The position numbers were made by a program, and so were the translations under genes. Positions 11,219 through 23,156 of a DNA stretch of 64,000 nt are shown one piece after another (the stretch's first letter is position 1; each line of letters opens with the position of its first letter). The notes under the pieces were generated by a model. The model worked only from the letters and a program-made list of their open reading frames with translations, did not search any database and had not been told where the DNA came from. The stretch is taken from the NCBI GenBank assembly GCA_033819885.1, contig JAQYUZ010000014.1, positions 1-64,000 on the forward strand. The letters run 5' to 3'. The stretch is from Microbotryomycetes sp. JL201. Its lineage: Eukaryota > Basidiomycota > Microbotryomycetes.

Positions 11219-14200
11219 TCAACCATTCCCACGAGCTTCCACCTTTGACAAGATTGGCACCATTTCCTTTTCATCTGCGGCGTCGAGGCCGCGCGCTCGA
11301 GCTTTGAGACGCAGGTTGCGATCGAACGTGATGAGAACGACCTTTGAAGAATCGGGAGCAACTTTAGATCGATCGGCAGCGGGATTGAGCATGAACATCC
11401 GATTCGTAAAATGGTCTTGCTGCCATGCTACGGCCCGCAAGATGACATCGTCCATGGATCTGGCGGACTCGTGTGAGAATTGTTGGTCGCCGTCGGCCGC
11501 ACTGGAAGCGAAATCAATGGCTTCGCTGCGGATTGTCAGATCATGCAAGTAATTGCCTCGACTAGTTTGTACTTTGAGTACCCGCGAACAAGTTTTGACG
11601 GCCGTCTCAAGGTACAGAATCGCCTCTTGAGCGGCGCTACCTAGATTCGTCTCGTTTCGCTTCAAGCCGTCGAGCTCGGTGATCACTGAATCATGCGCGC
11701 AACTGTCAGCGATGCGTCGCAACATTCAGTCATGCGAAAGGCAGGCGCACCGGCCAACGGCACAACGACAGTCCAAGTGGCGGATTCAACGATCCCTTGT
11801 AGCAAAGTCAAGGACGACAAAATTACATTCGTGTCAAACACGAGGACCGTGTAGCCAGGAACGATCTTGAGAGTCAATTGCGTCTGGTAATCCTTTTTGC
11901 CCTTTGCCGAAATGCGCCGAGTGCTGGTGATCCGCTGTCCGCGAGTCGCGTTACGCGCCTGCCTCACAACCGCTTTGAGGTGTCTTCGTCGAGCCTGTAG
12001 CATTAATAAATCAGGGATATACATCTCATGTTAGATTGTCAACCTGATCGTCTCACCTTGAGCTCTTTCAACTCTGGTGAATCCGAGTCGTCGTCTGACT
12101 CTTCCTCGCTTTCCGTTTCATCCGAGAACTCTTCGACTTCTTCTCGTCGATCTTTCGCTTGCAAGCTCAGACGACTCAACCTGACGGCTTCGGCAGCATC
12201 CTCATCCGACTGTTTCCACCTCGCCAGTTTGGCTTGCAGAGGCGGCCCGATTCTGATGGCACTGTTGTCGCCCGAGGTTTCAAAGTCAAATCCGGCGACA
12301 TTGCGCACGAGCAAACCCGCTGCCGCAAGCACTCGTTGACGTCTGCCTTCCGCTAAACCGGCCACGATCGAGCTACCGGCTTCGGCTCTGGCGGTCTCGC
12401 TTTCTAGACTGAACAAGCTCAGCGACAGAGCATCAGCCTCGCCGTGAGCTGCGGATGCTGGTGGTTCTTGACTGCCTTGATCGCCAGTAGATTTATCCTG
12501 AAAGAATCCACGTGCAAACATGTGCTTGTTTGTCCATGAAAGCCCGCGTATGCACCAGTCCTCCGGCAATGCACGGCCGGAAAGTTTCGCACTCGCCTCA
12601 AGCCGAGTTCCCGTTTGTGCGAGTAACAGGCTCAAGTATTCGGCGAGACGTTGCCAAGGTATGTATCGTTCTAGACGAATCATAGCGTCTCTGTGTTGGC
12701 TCAGCTGGCTGATGAAAGTCAGGATGAGCACAATGTAGGGATTAGCGATTTCGTGCGAGCCAATTTGACGAGCAGGGAACGCCAAAGCCAAGTCAAGCAT
12801 GTCGAATGTAAGCTGCTGAGCGTAACGGAATGCGAGGGGATCGTCTTCAGACGAGTTTGGCTTGAGCGACAAGACAACGTCTTGAAGCGGCGTGCCGGCG
12901 ACGGGCGCTTTGTCATTGCCGCCATTGTGATGCTCGTCTCCGTCTACAGGTCTGGGATTCGGTGACGAGTGTACAATGATCGCTTGTGGAGCTTTGGATG
13001 CAGGCTCGCCCTTCGTCGCAGTGGATGGCCGCAAATCTTTGTCGAAGAAAGGTCGCAACACGCCATCTTCCGCGCCATACTGCATCAAGGCCGCAATGTT
13101 GACGACAGCAAGCATCATCCAAGCGCCTTCATCGAATGGCGCTTGCACACCTGAGATTGTCTTCGACCAAGCACCGTCTGTCCGCGCGAGCAATAAGCCT
13201 TCCTCCTTGAGCTTCTCCATGAAGCGAGCCGCAACTTCCTCAAAGTTGTCCAGAGCGATCTTGGTGAACAGCATGCCGTGCAAGTGGACGAAAAGCTCGC
13301 TCTTGGATACTTCCGATCGAGTGCGGCGCGCCTGGTTCTCTTCCTCAAACAACGGCAAAATGGACTCTCGAGCAGAGGCGTAGGGATGAGATGTCGTCAA
13401 GCTGAACGAATGACAGTACAGTCAGCCTATCAGGTCGAAACCAGTACATGTCGCGAGACCCACCTCTTGGCGAAATGGTACATGCACCGAAGTTCGTCAC
13501 CCTTACTCAACAAAGCCAGGTGATGATGCAGCCGGCCCGATCCCGGATTCTCGGTGATGCCCTGACTGTACCAATCGCGTGCAATCGTGCGCCACGAATC
13601 TTGCTCCTCGACATCCCAATCATTCAATGCAGCGACTCCAATGCTCGCCTGATCAGCGGGCCGTGACGACCCGTCTGCGTCTTCCAAGAGCGCAAGCCCG
13701 TTCTGAACATCCAAACGTTGCGCATCCGCTTCTTTCTGACGTTGAGCTGCAGAAATGCGGGCGGACAGACCAGCCACGGCCATCCGATACCTGGCAAGAT
13801 CGCCAAGTTGCTCAATCCACGCTGCTCGAAAGGCAGCGACGGTCGGATCTTCAAATAGCTGAGAGTAGTGGCCGTAGCCGTACTGGATGAACTCGATCAG
13901 GTGTTCGAGTATGCTTGCAGGCGGCGAAGTCTCGGGCGGCGTATGAGACGAACGGGGCGAAACGATAGCGTATCTCATTCGTTCAAGAAGCTGATGAAAT
14001 GCTGTTTGCCACAATCTTGAGGGAATGTTGTATTTTTGGGGCAGAGCCTGCATAGAAGCTGGTAGTTGTGGATCAAGAGCCATTTGCATGAACGAATAGT
14101 GCAAATCCGCGAGCCTGTGAAATGCGATCAGTAAGGGTGGAGCGTTCATCGGCAGTCGAACTCACTCTTTGTGCTGCAAAGCCAGCTTGGCCCAGTACTC

Positions 14201-15517
14201 GTCGTCAAATCGTTTGCTGCTGCCCTTGATGGTGACCACGTGTTCAATCTCTTCATCTTGTGAGAGTTGAGATAATGCTATCCTGTGTTCCTCCTGCAAC
14301 TGGTTCTCTAGAGCCGTGATGTGCCGGTACAAGTCCTTCAGCTGAGCAACAACCGGGTGTTGCTGGTGGCGAGACCCTGCTTCACGCTCCTTTGGCGGAG
14401 CTGCGGTTGTCGAAGCGACGGAAACGAGTGAAATCGACGACGAGGCGCCATTGCGCATCTCCCCCCGACTTGCTACGCTCGGCTGTGGCGGGTGCGTGCT
14501 GAAACGAACAGGATCGTCCCGTCTCGGATCAAAGAGCTGTCTCGTATTTGAAGCAGCTGCAGCAGACGACACAGACGGCGTCACGCTCTTTATTGAGGCG
14601 TCGTCGTCGAGCCTCTGTCGCGCCATCGATTCGTCCTTCCTGCTCCTGCGCGGTCGAATGCCGTCTCGCGAGCTTTTGCTGCCCGTTTTGCTCTTGCGAC
14701 TGACAACACTATCTTCGCTCTCGATGCTCTCTCGACTCTCGTGCTCTGCGAGCCCATTTCGACCTGTTGCCACCCTCCGACCAAGGTCGAGTGGGTTGAC
14801 GGGCTCTCTCTTGCTCCTGTTTGACCGTTGGGTTGGGGTGAGAGCCTCTAGGCTGGAATTTTCTTGGCTTTGCCTGGGGATTGTAGCCGGAGAACTAGAG
14901 TGCTTCGGCAATTGCTGCTGTGCAGTGGCCTGTGCCGGCGCGTTCGGATCAAACAACGTACGCTGGGCGGCCTGTCGCGAAGGCGCCGCACCACGGTCAA
15001 AGTCGGCATCGTAGCGTGGGTGAGCATATACGCGGTCCGTCTGAATGCGATGCCTATTGTGCGCTTTGACGTGTAGGTGAGGCTGTCGGTGTTGATCCGA
15101 CTGCGGACCACCGCGTTGCGACTCATCTCGCTGATGTGGCCGATCAGCTTGGGACGATCGATATCCGTTCGCTTGGCTGTCCTGATCTGAGATTATCTGA
15201 GCTGCGTGTACTCGAGGTTCGTCCGAGCGCACAGCATCGACCGCAGCACCACGAACGCCAGCGCCGAGTCGGCTGCGCGAGCGTGCGCGTTCACCGTCTC
15301 GATATTGGGGACGACTGCCGTCTGCAAGCTGATCTTGTCCCGGTCGATGCCGCTGTGGTAGCGCATGTTCCGTTGCCGTGCCCTTGCGCCTCAGGTTGGC
15401 TGCCCAAGCGTCTGCAATGTCCTGCGCAGGACTAGGATGCCGCGCCCTTGGCTGTCGTGTCCCTCTGGATCCAGCGGATAGCTGCTCAACCGTGGCAGGT
15501 GCTGGCCCTGCCGACAT
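11219..15517 (-). CDS. SMG6: SMG6/EST1-type protein with C-terminal PIN endonuclease, 5 exons
   Basis: Exons: 15517-14166, 14114-13464, 13401-12057, 11994-11751, 11685-11219; phases close to give 1352 residues. Residues 1-400 are low-complexity, rich in Arg, Ser and Gln. Residues about 450-1000 form the Est1/SMG5/6 helical repeat region, with the family-typical stretch GRLHHHLALLS followed by HPYASARESILPLFEE across the exon 2-3 junction. The C-terminal PIN domain starts near 1160. Three expected catalytic acids are present: FDTN near 1168, DD near 1276 and FDRN near 1319. SMG6 cleaves mRNAs during nonsense-mediated decay, and Est1 relatives also bind telomerase; intact acids suggest the nuclease works. 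The start is the ATG at 15517; the frame is open upstream only to a GTG. It shares a 246 bp divergent promoter with the next gene. Confidence 0.9.
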
Positions 15518-15763
15518 GGGGCAGCTCGCCACTCTTGCCAGAGCGCAACTGTTGCGCAGTCGGACAAGAGTGACTCGAGTCAGGAAATATCGGCAGAACG
15601 AGTCCGGAAGTCTTTGTATTATATTCGATCACATATCAAGCTGCTCAAGTGAAGTTTGAGGGTTGGCATGAGCGATAGGAGGTGGGTCATGTGACCTTAG
15701 GCGTGCGCGATCGGCTTGGACCTCGACGCAGAAGGTCCGCAATCTTGTGCATGTCGGCCCGCA

Positions 15764-16733
15764 ATGCCAGGCCCCGAGGCAGACATTGATTTGTCGCCGC
15801 TCGCGTTTCTGCATCAGGTTGTGCACACGGTGCATTTTGACGAGCCGTTCGTCGCGCTCGCTGAGCTGCGCAGATCACATCAACCTAGCTCTACGATACT
15901 GTTCACTGTATGCGTCGGCTTGCCCCCAGGCAGATCAGATCCGACAAGACCAGAAGTATGGTGGACCAACACGTGGACGAGTGCAGAGCTCGAACAGATG
16001 TTTGACGTGAGCAGATTCACACGACCTGATCTACAAGGCATTGAAGACAAATTTACACAGCTGCCTGGAATAGCGGTCCTTGCCAAAAACATACCGGCAC
16101 GATTCCAAGCTCGCTGGAACGAGGGCCATCTTCATTTACAGTCCGTGTCTCAGCGAAACGTTGAACTGAGAAAAGACTTGACGGTCAGCCCAGTACATCC
16201 TCATCGTCAGATTCCCCGCTGAATGCCGTGCCGTGCCACCTGTCTCAGCTGGCGGTGCACGTGACAGAATCGCTCAACTTTGCACTCAAGCTCTCGCCCT
16301 GCGCTATGCCTACCATCTCGCCACTGTCTGTTGTCGCAAGAGTGTGTTATTGCCTATAAGAGCGTGCGACGCTTGGTTTCCCTTTGACAAACTTCCCATG
16401 CAGGTTTCCAAGGATGCGCACGACGCGGTGGCGAGCAAGCTCGAAGCTCGCAGTCTGCGCAAGGAACGTGACGCGCTGCAAACGGCGAATCAGAGACTGG
16501 AAAACAATCTCAAGAGAAAGACCGAAGAATTGCAGAACGCGGGCACACGCTCAACTCAGGGAGGCAGTCAAACGAGTCCCAAGAAGCCCAACGTTGCCCG
16601 TTAGTGCCCCTTCCTGAGCGAAAGCGTGAGGTGAATTGCTGACTCGTCATTTTCTGCAGTCATGCGCAAGAGGGCGGGTCAGCAAGTCCGGGTCCAGACG
16701 GACGATTTTCAGCCAGAGAGCGATTCGGATTGA
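15764..16733 (+). CDS. Small coiled-coil protein, possibly XRCC4/XLF-like, 4 exons
   Basis: Exons 15764-16183, 16249-16341, 16404-16599, 16660-16733 join in phase to 260 residues. About 125 N-terminal residues look like a compact beta-containing head with several Trp. A helical part follows, then a strongly predicted coiled coil (about 172-212, with charged heptads around LRKERDALQT), a Lys/Pro tail and an acidic end (ESDSD). The size and head-plus-coil order fit the XRCC4/XLF fold used in non-homologous end joining. I cannot align it confidently, so the assignment is a suggestion. A kinetochore or other small coiled-coil protein is equally possible. The ATG at 15764 heads the open frame. Confidence 0.7.
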
Positions 16734-16917
16734 TCAGATCGAATCGAGCATTTTGAACTTGCAAGGCTTCTTGAGTGCTGTATAATGGCCAAGTGATTTG
16801 GTCAGCCTAGCGTGCAGTTCATTCGCTGCGAAACCCCTATCGGATCTGCGCCGATCCTTCGCCGCTCCGGCCGATAATCCATCGTACGGCTCTGGAACAG
16901 TGCCGCACGCAAGTGCG

Positions 16918-19723
16918 ATGGACGACTGGCTCAAGCAGCAGCAAGGGCTGTCTGCCATGTCGCAAGCTCCGCAAGATGGCACTGTATCGTTCAGCAGCAA
17001 CGGCTCGTCGGTCCATCATCCGCCTCCGCGACAGCTGTCGCTAGCGACGCGCGACTTGCTCGTTTCCTTGGCACAAGAGGAAGCGATGCAACGGGCTCGC
17101 GCTATGCACGATAGCTCTGCGCTCGCGGGATCGGGCGGGGCGCCGCAGTTCACAACGTCTGCTGGCACTGCACCCGTCGCAATCGTTGATTCCTCGAGCC
17201 TCAAGCACGACACAAACTCGTACGAAGATTCTTTCCCGCTCGAGGATTCGCTGTACGGCACGCCATCGTACGCGGGCAGCTACGGCTCAACGCACGGGCC
17301 ATCGACGGGATTCGCACATCACCAGCATGCCGACTTTGGTAGCACAGACGACCAAGCCAATGGTCAAACGGCCGATACGTCATTCGACTATCTCTACAAG
17401 GCAGCGCAGGGCCAGCAGCAGCAGCAGTTTGGGTTCGGATCCCAATTCGGCAACTCTGGCGCGCTCGACGATTACCGCGATAATTCTGGACTGAGCCCAG
17501 CCTATTTGAACAGTGGTGATGATGACTCGTCATCGGCTTATGGAGACAGCAATTGGACGAGCAGCAACGCCGGCAGCGTCGTCGGCGCTGAGGACGCCAT
17601 CGGACTCGACTTTGATTTGGAAACAATGATGTTGGGCACAAGAAGCGCAAGTGCATCGCCTGCGCCGTTCCACGAGCAGCAGGACAGCAGCAGTAGTCCG
17701 TTTCTCAAGCGAAGGGTTGACGCCAATAAGACGCTCATGCCGTCCACAGTTCCAGACTCTGCACGAGATTCTGACTCAAGATCGCCGTTTAAGCTGCACT
17801 CGACGATAACAGCGTCGCCTCCAACGTCGTCAATCGGCCTCAGGCCGCCGTCAACTCGCGTCAACTCGCCACCCACGCTCGCGCCGCTAGCCATCCCTTC
17901 CGACGGCCCTTCTTTCAACCTGATTCAGCCAACGCCAATGACGGCACGTCCGACAGACAAACAAAAAGGCGCTTCGACCCTTGAACTGGAAAGAATCATG
18001 GGGTTGAACGAATGGCAGGCGAAAGACGCCACGGTCAGTATGCTCTCGTGCGGTCACGTCGAACGCCTCGCTCACATTCTCTTTCTTTTGCGCAGGTATC
18101 CTTTCCTGAATTCACTCCGACAACCAATGTGTCTCAACAAGCTCAACTGCCCTTGTTTCCTGGCAAGGACAAGTTTACAGCCGCGCCAGAGCCTTACGAT
18201 GCGTCTGCATCGGTGGCGGGCGGCCGCTCTTTGACGCCTGACGTCCATGGGCCAGCCGGTTCGCGACCGCCGATTCGGCAAAGATCTCGGTCTGAAGCCG
18301 ACATTCGATCGCCAACGTCCGGGCCTTCGGACGGATCTATATTTGACGCGCAGCTGGCTGCCGCTCAGGCTCAGGCAAACCTACCCGTGTTCCCTTCCGC
18401 CAACAGCAATGCTTTCCCGCAGCCACATCCGCCCCAGAACGTGTTTGACCAAGCATTAATGCAAGCTGCGTCCGCTTGGCAACAAGCTTCCGCAGGCAGT
18501 TTCGTGCCGGTTCAAGTGCCGGACGCGCAAACCGCGCTGGCTCTGAGCGAGCAGATCCGCAACCAACAATTGCGTTTCTTACAGCTTCAGCAGCAACATG
18601 CGATGGCTTCAGCTGGACAGAGTAGGACGCAACCACAATCAAATGAGCTGTCTTTCGGGACGGATGTTCGAGCTGGGTTTGCAAATCCGGGCATGGACGC
18701 CGCATTACATCTGGTCGAGGGGCACAGACGGTCAAGAAGCCAAGGGCACCTGCACAGTTTGCCTCATTTTGCGAACACTCCTCAACACACGAACGAGCTA
18801 GGCTTCCTTGCACCTCTGGCCCAAGGATCGCGTTCGCCTTCGCCGACTCGATCAATACACTCCGAACAATCTTCGTACAGCGATCTGATGCAACCGATAG
18901 ACGCCGCCTCATTCGCCGAACAGCTCGGAATCCAAACGAACGAGGTGCCGTCTTTTCCTGCCTTTCCGATCGACAGCACAACGTTTGACGTGCCGCCTCC
19001 GCCTGTGCACGTTCCTTTCGTGTACCATTCGCCGCATCAGTCTCGTCAAGGCTCGATGAGCTCTGTCAACAGCGCTGGATCAGGTAGCGGCCTGTCCCCT
19101 CGTCCGCCCGTCAAGTCACGGAGGAACCAGGCTCCGACAAGAGAAAGCAAGACAACTCAAGCGACGATTGATGCTGCCATGCGGAGAAGAAACCCGGGGA
19201 CGAACGCAAAATTTGTTTGCGACCTCTGTGGAGAGACCTTTACTCGACGCTACAACCTGAAAGGTGAGAGATGCGAGCTCGGTACGAACGACGACAGGCG
19301 CGCTGATGGTATGTTTCCTTTTCAGGTCATCTACGAGCACATCGCAACGAAAAGCCTTTTATCTGCTCGTACGATGGCTGCGACAAGGCGTTTGCTCGGT
19401 CGCATGATTGCAAGCGCCACGAGCTCCTTCATCTCAATGTTCGGTAAGTGATCGACGAGCGATAGGCAAATTTGTGAATGCTCAGTCGTTGAACACTTTT
19501 ACAGTCGGTACCATTGCGAACCTTGCAAAAGAGACTTTGTCAGGCTTGATGCCTTGCAGCGTCACCGTGAGTTTGATTCCGATCGCTAGCGCTTCCAAGC
19601 TGCTGACATGTTCTTTGATATCAACCAGATCGATCTGAAATCGGTCAACAATGTGTGGAACAATTGCGACTCCAAGGCTTCACGATTCCGTACGATACGG
19701 CAGCGCCCCAAGTCGCCCTTTGA
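16918..19723 (+). CDS. CRZ1: C2H2 zinc-finger transcription factor, Crz1-like, 5 exons
   Basis: Exons 16918-18033, 18096-19263, 19326-19443, 19505-19566, 19629-19723 give 852 residues. About 730 residues are Ser/Pro/Gln-rich with short Gln runs, typical of a disordered regulatory and activation region. The C-terminus has three zinc-finger units split over exons 2-5: [21 protein letters not shown], then [20 protein letters not shown], then [18 protein letters not shown]. Fingers one and two match the DNA-binding core of calcineurin-regulated Crz1 proteins closely; finger three lacks a clear second zinc-binding His pair. Known Crz1 proteins enter the nucleus after calcineurin dephosphorylation and switch on calcium, wall and ion-stress genes. 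I did not find an obvious PxIxIT docking motif. The start MDDW was preferred to an earlier in-frame non-ATG codon. Confidence 0.85.
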
Positions 19724-19958
19724 CCAAAAAAAAACCTCGTCGCTTCTGGAAAGCGCCGATCCTGTCTTTCGTCGTGTAGAACGTTTCTTATCAGACACTT
19801 TTTTCTTGTGTGGATTGAGCGGCGCGTTTCATCTTTGTACTTTGGGTAAAGGCCTTGTTCTCAGACACTTTTCTTTTTTGTTTGCTTTCTCTTGCCGTTC
19901 GCACTTGTATCCCATGGATAGATCCTCGGAAGATTGTAAAAAATGATTTCTCATTTCT

Positions 19959-21665
19959 TCACATTATGCTGTTCCACAGTTGTGCCTCTTGTTCTGTCCA
20001 GGCAAAGTCGTTGACCCATTCCTCGAGGACTGTCCTCAGGTCCAACTTTGGATCTCTGTTTGGTATGGCACAAGCTAGAACCCATCCTCTCATCATGTCT
20101 TGTTTCCAACTGATAGAACCAATGCGTTCAAGGTCGTTTCGGTTAAACATGACCCAACATCTCCACAACGTGAACCAAGCCAGACGTAAGCTCTTGAACG
20201 AATCGCAGTATACTTTCAAATCCTTGACTTGTGCAGGCGTCAATGGCTTGAAAGAAATTGACGGTTGCGTCGGAGAAAATGAAACGATAATTGCCGAGGT
20301 TTTTGAACTGTTGATTGCTCGGACGCACAGATCGATAGCTGTGGCTAAGCCATGCTCTCCGTCAGTGTCTTGAGAAGTATGCCGTCGAATGACGTGTAGA
20401 TATGATTGTGAGACGAGGTTTGATGCTAGCAAACTTGGAACTGAAAACGGTGGAACTCCGGGTGGTGGTCTCAATCTTGAGGACAACAACGCCTCGGCTT
20501 GAAGGTACAGCTTTTGAGCTTGTTCGAGCGTTGCGAGTCGTGCATTTGACGGTTGATCCTTCTGGATCGTGTCGGTGAGGAAATCTGCGAACGACGACAG
20601 GACGCCAAGGTGCTGTGGATGGCTTCGCAGCAACTTTGCGTACTCTTCGTGCACGTTCCGGAGCCGATCAGCATCTTCTACGGGCTCCATCGCCGCGGCC
20701 AAGTCTATTCGAACAAGTGCCAGGTCGCTGCCGAGCGAAGGATCCAACTTGGCTCCGAGCTCGAGCCTTTGCTTGATGGAAGAACATAGCTCATGGTATT
20801 GCGGGGATTGATTTCCGTAGTCTTGTATCATAGACAGCTGGGCTTGCAGCGTCTCGACGACCGTTTCAAGTACGAGGTTGGGAGTGACCGTTCTCGCCTG
20901 GATCGCCGTGGACGTCGCCGACCCGATGGCGTCCGATGCGACTCTGTCAACGTTCTCGTTCTCGATATCCATCTCTTCATCATTGTCGTCGAGGGCTGTT
21001 TGTGAATCATTGCCAAAGACCCGGTTCATAGAAGCAAGCTGCAACTGTTCCGTCTCCTGAAACAGTTCGACGGCCTTTTCCAGTGAGGCCCGTCGAGATA
21101 ATGATAGTGCCGCTGTATCAGACAAGCCATCTCCATCCATCTCGTACGCCGTGACGAACGCTTGGGCCATGTTGAACATGCAGTCTATCCGTTCGTCCTC
21201 TGTCTTGGCTAGAGCCAAGCACCGTTCGTAGATCGCTAGCGCTCGTCTTGTTGCTTCGACGCAAACGGGCGGCGCCAAATGTTCATTTGCAAGTTGTTGT
21301 ACGACTCGTGCTGCATTGTAAAGAGCGTCAAACGCCGTCGGGTCGAGCGTACTGGCGCATTCGAACGCAATGACGGCATTCTGCAAATGTCTCGTGCTTT
21401 TTGGCCCTGACGAGTTGGCGTAACGGTCACCTTGGTCTTGCTGAGCGACGCCCTCTGTTGACGGGGTGAGAGCGTGTCAACAGTGTCGTTCGAAATGTTC
21501 GCCGTCGTTGCAGGGGTGACCGGCAAGAAGTACAGCGACAATGGACGAACCTTCGATCCACGCATCATAGTCGTACGCTGTTGATCCGAGTGCAGTCTCG
21601 ACCGAAGAGTAGTCGACCTGTGCTACACGGTTCTTGGTCCTCTTGGGCAACCGAAGCGGCGGCAT
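19959..21665 (-). CDS. TPR-like helical repeat protein of unknown function, 2 exons
   Basis: Exons 21665-21551 and 21454-19959 join in phase (donor GTTCGT) to 536 residues. The sequence is almost entirely helical. Paired repeats such as AVIAFECASTLDPTAFDALY and ALAIYERCLALAKTEDER near residues 68-130 look like tetratricopeptide units. An acidic loop (DDNDEEMDIENEN) sits near 205. The first 30 residues are basic (RLPKRTKNR), which could be a nuclear localisation signal. TPR proteins are scaffolds or chaperone adaptors. I do not recognise a named orthologue. The gene is divergent from the BLI-3-like gene and convergent with the Crz1-like gene. Confidence 0.8.
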
Positions 21666-22109
21666 GGTCTGTGCGCACACCGCAGCGATGCAGCAGAGAT
21701 GCACGCGGCAGCAAGACTTGGGTATGGGTGAAGCGGCTACCACGATGTGTGCTCGACCTGGACGCCTAGCTGGTCACGTGATCAAAATCACTTTAATTAC
21801 GTCTTGTTCGTACACCATTGAATGCACTAACGTGCGCCAGCTTGACAAAGTGTGCTTGTTGAATGCATGCATATATGCGGGCCCGGCTGGCATCGGAGCG
21901 GGGCACATCAGTGACGTCGCCACGGCTCGCGCTTTCCAAGGTCCCGCGCTTGGCTGACTCTCTTCTCTGCGCTTCTCAATCCACACCTTTCGACGTGAGA
22001 CCAGATTCCAACGCTGTTGTCACTCGCCTTCCGATCCGGCTGTCCTCGCACAGTAATTAGCTCGCTCGTCGGTTCAAACTCCCGCCCTTTCACATCGTCA
22101 CTCCGCACC
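21666..22109. promoter_or_regulatory. Divergent promoter region with a TCACGTGA E-box
   Basis: This 444 nt region separates the starts of the TPR-like gene (minus) and the BLI-3-like gene (plus). A palindromic TCACGTGA lies at 21774-21781, the type of site bound by bHLH factors such as Cbf1. Function is inferred from position and sequence only. Confidence 0.45.
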
Positions 22110-22947
22110 ATGGGCGCCGATCCTTACACCGAAAAGGCTGCGCAAGATGCTTCGACTACTGACAAGATCAGCGAACTGAAAAAGGTCAGACACTCATTTG
22201 CCGTCGATCTCGAGCAAGCCCGTCCGCTTCTGAACGGCTTGTGCGCTCGGGCCTCTCGTAACAGAGATGACGCCACGGTGCTCGTTCGCACTTGAACCAG
22301 CCTCAGCTCGGCACCCTTGCCTGCACAATGTTGTACTGACACTTTCTGCTCGCTCAGATCATTGGCCAGTCCAAGTTTGCCATGCTGACGACTCGCGGTT
22401 CGAACGGCTTGTTGCACTCTCGAGCCATGTCGCCTGCCGATACGAAAGGACTCGTCTTTCAGTTCATCTTTAACAAAGAGTCTGGCAAGACTGACGACCT
22501 CGAGGCCAACCCAGAAGTCAACGTGTCCTGGAGTGATGCGTCATCTACAAACTGGGCCTCAGCTGCTGGCAAAGCTTCGATCGTAACTGATAATGAACAG
22601 TGAGTCCAACACATCGAACGTCTCTCAGAACCCAGAGCCCGAAAGGTACTAACGGTATCGAAAAACGCGTCTCTAGGATCAAGGCGATTTGGAATCCTGC
22701 TGTCAAAGCTTGGTTCGGTGACCTCGGTGATGGCAAACACACCGGTGACTACAACGACCCTCGCGTCGCCGTCATTCGCGTCGAACCAGAAGAGATCCGC
22801 TACTGGTACAAGACGTCGACGGCGATCGGCCAAGCGTTCGAAGTCGCAAAGGGCGCCATCACAGGAGAGACCGCCGCTCCCGGCGTTCTGAGAACTCTCG
22901 GAAAGCAAGACCTAGAGGTGGCAAAAGCCCAAGAAAACAAGGCTTGA
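22110..22947 (+). CDS. bli-3: BLI-3-like pyridoxamine 5'-phosphate oxidase-fold protein, 3 exons
   Basis: Exons 22110-22184, 22358-22599, 22675-22947 give about 196 residues. The order fits the flavin-binding split-barrel family known as general stress protein 26 in bacteria and blue-light-induced BLI-3 in Neurospora. Visible marks are an early strand with MLTTRG and LHSRAM (residues about 32-45), NPEVNVSWSD near 68, and WNPAVKAWFGD near 100 followed by RVAVIRVEPEEIRYWY. Such proteins bind FMN or F420-like cofactors and are tied to stress; the substrate is unknown. The first intron is unusually long for this window (173 nt), and the second has a perfect TACTAAC branch site at 22645-22651. Confidence 0.88.
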
Positions 22948-23156
22948 ATGACTTCGCTTTGCCTTGCTACCCTCCTCCCGAAGCTCTGAAATTGAAAGCA
23001 GTCTTTTGCACATATGCGAAATGCGGTCTATGTTCCAATTGGATCATCTATGAGTACAGAAGAGTGTACATTTAGCCAAACATACTCTCGAGTCGCGAGT
23101 ATCTGCACGACACGACTGTTCAGCACCCAAAACATCGCCGATCGGATCGGAACGGC

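Noticed and set aside
14451-15014. 187-codon plus-strand open frame
   Set aside because: It is antisense to the Ser/Arg-rich exon 1 of SMG6 and is a composition shadow; no family likeness.
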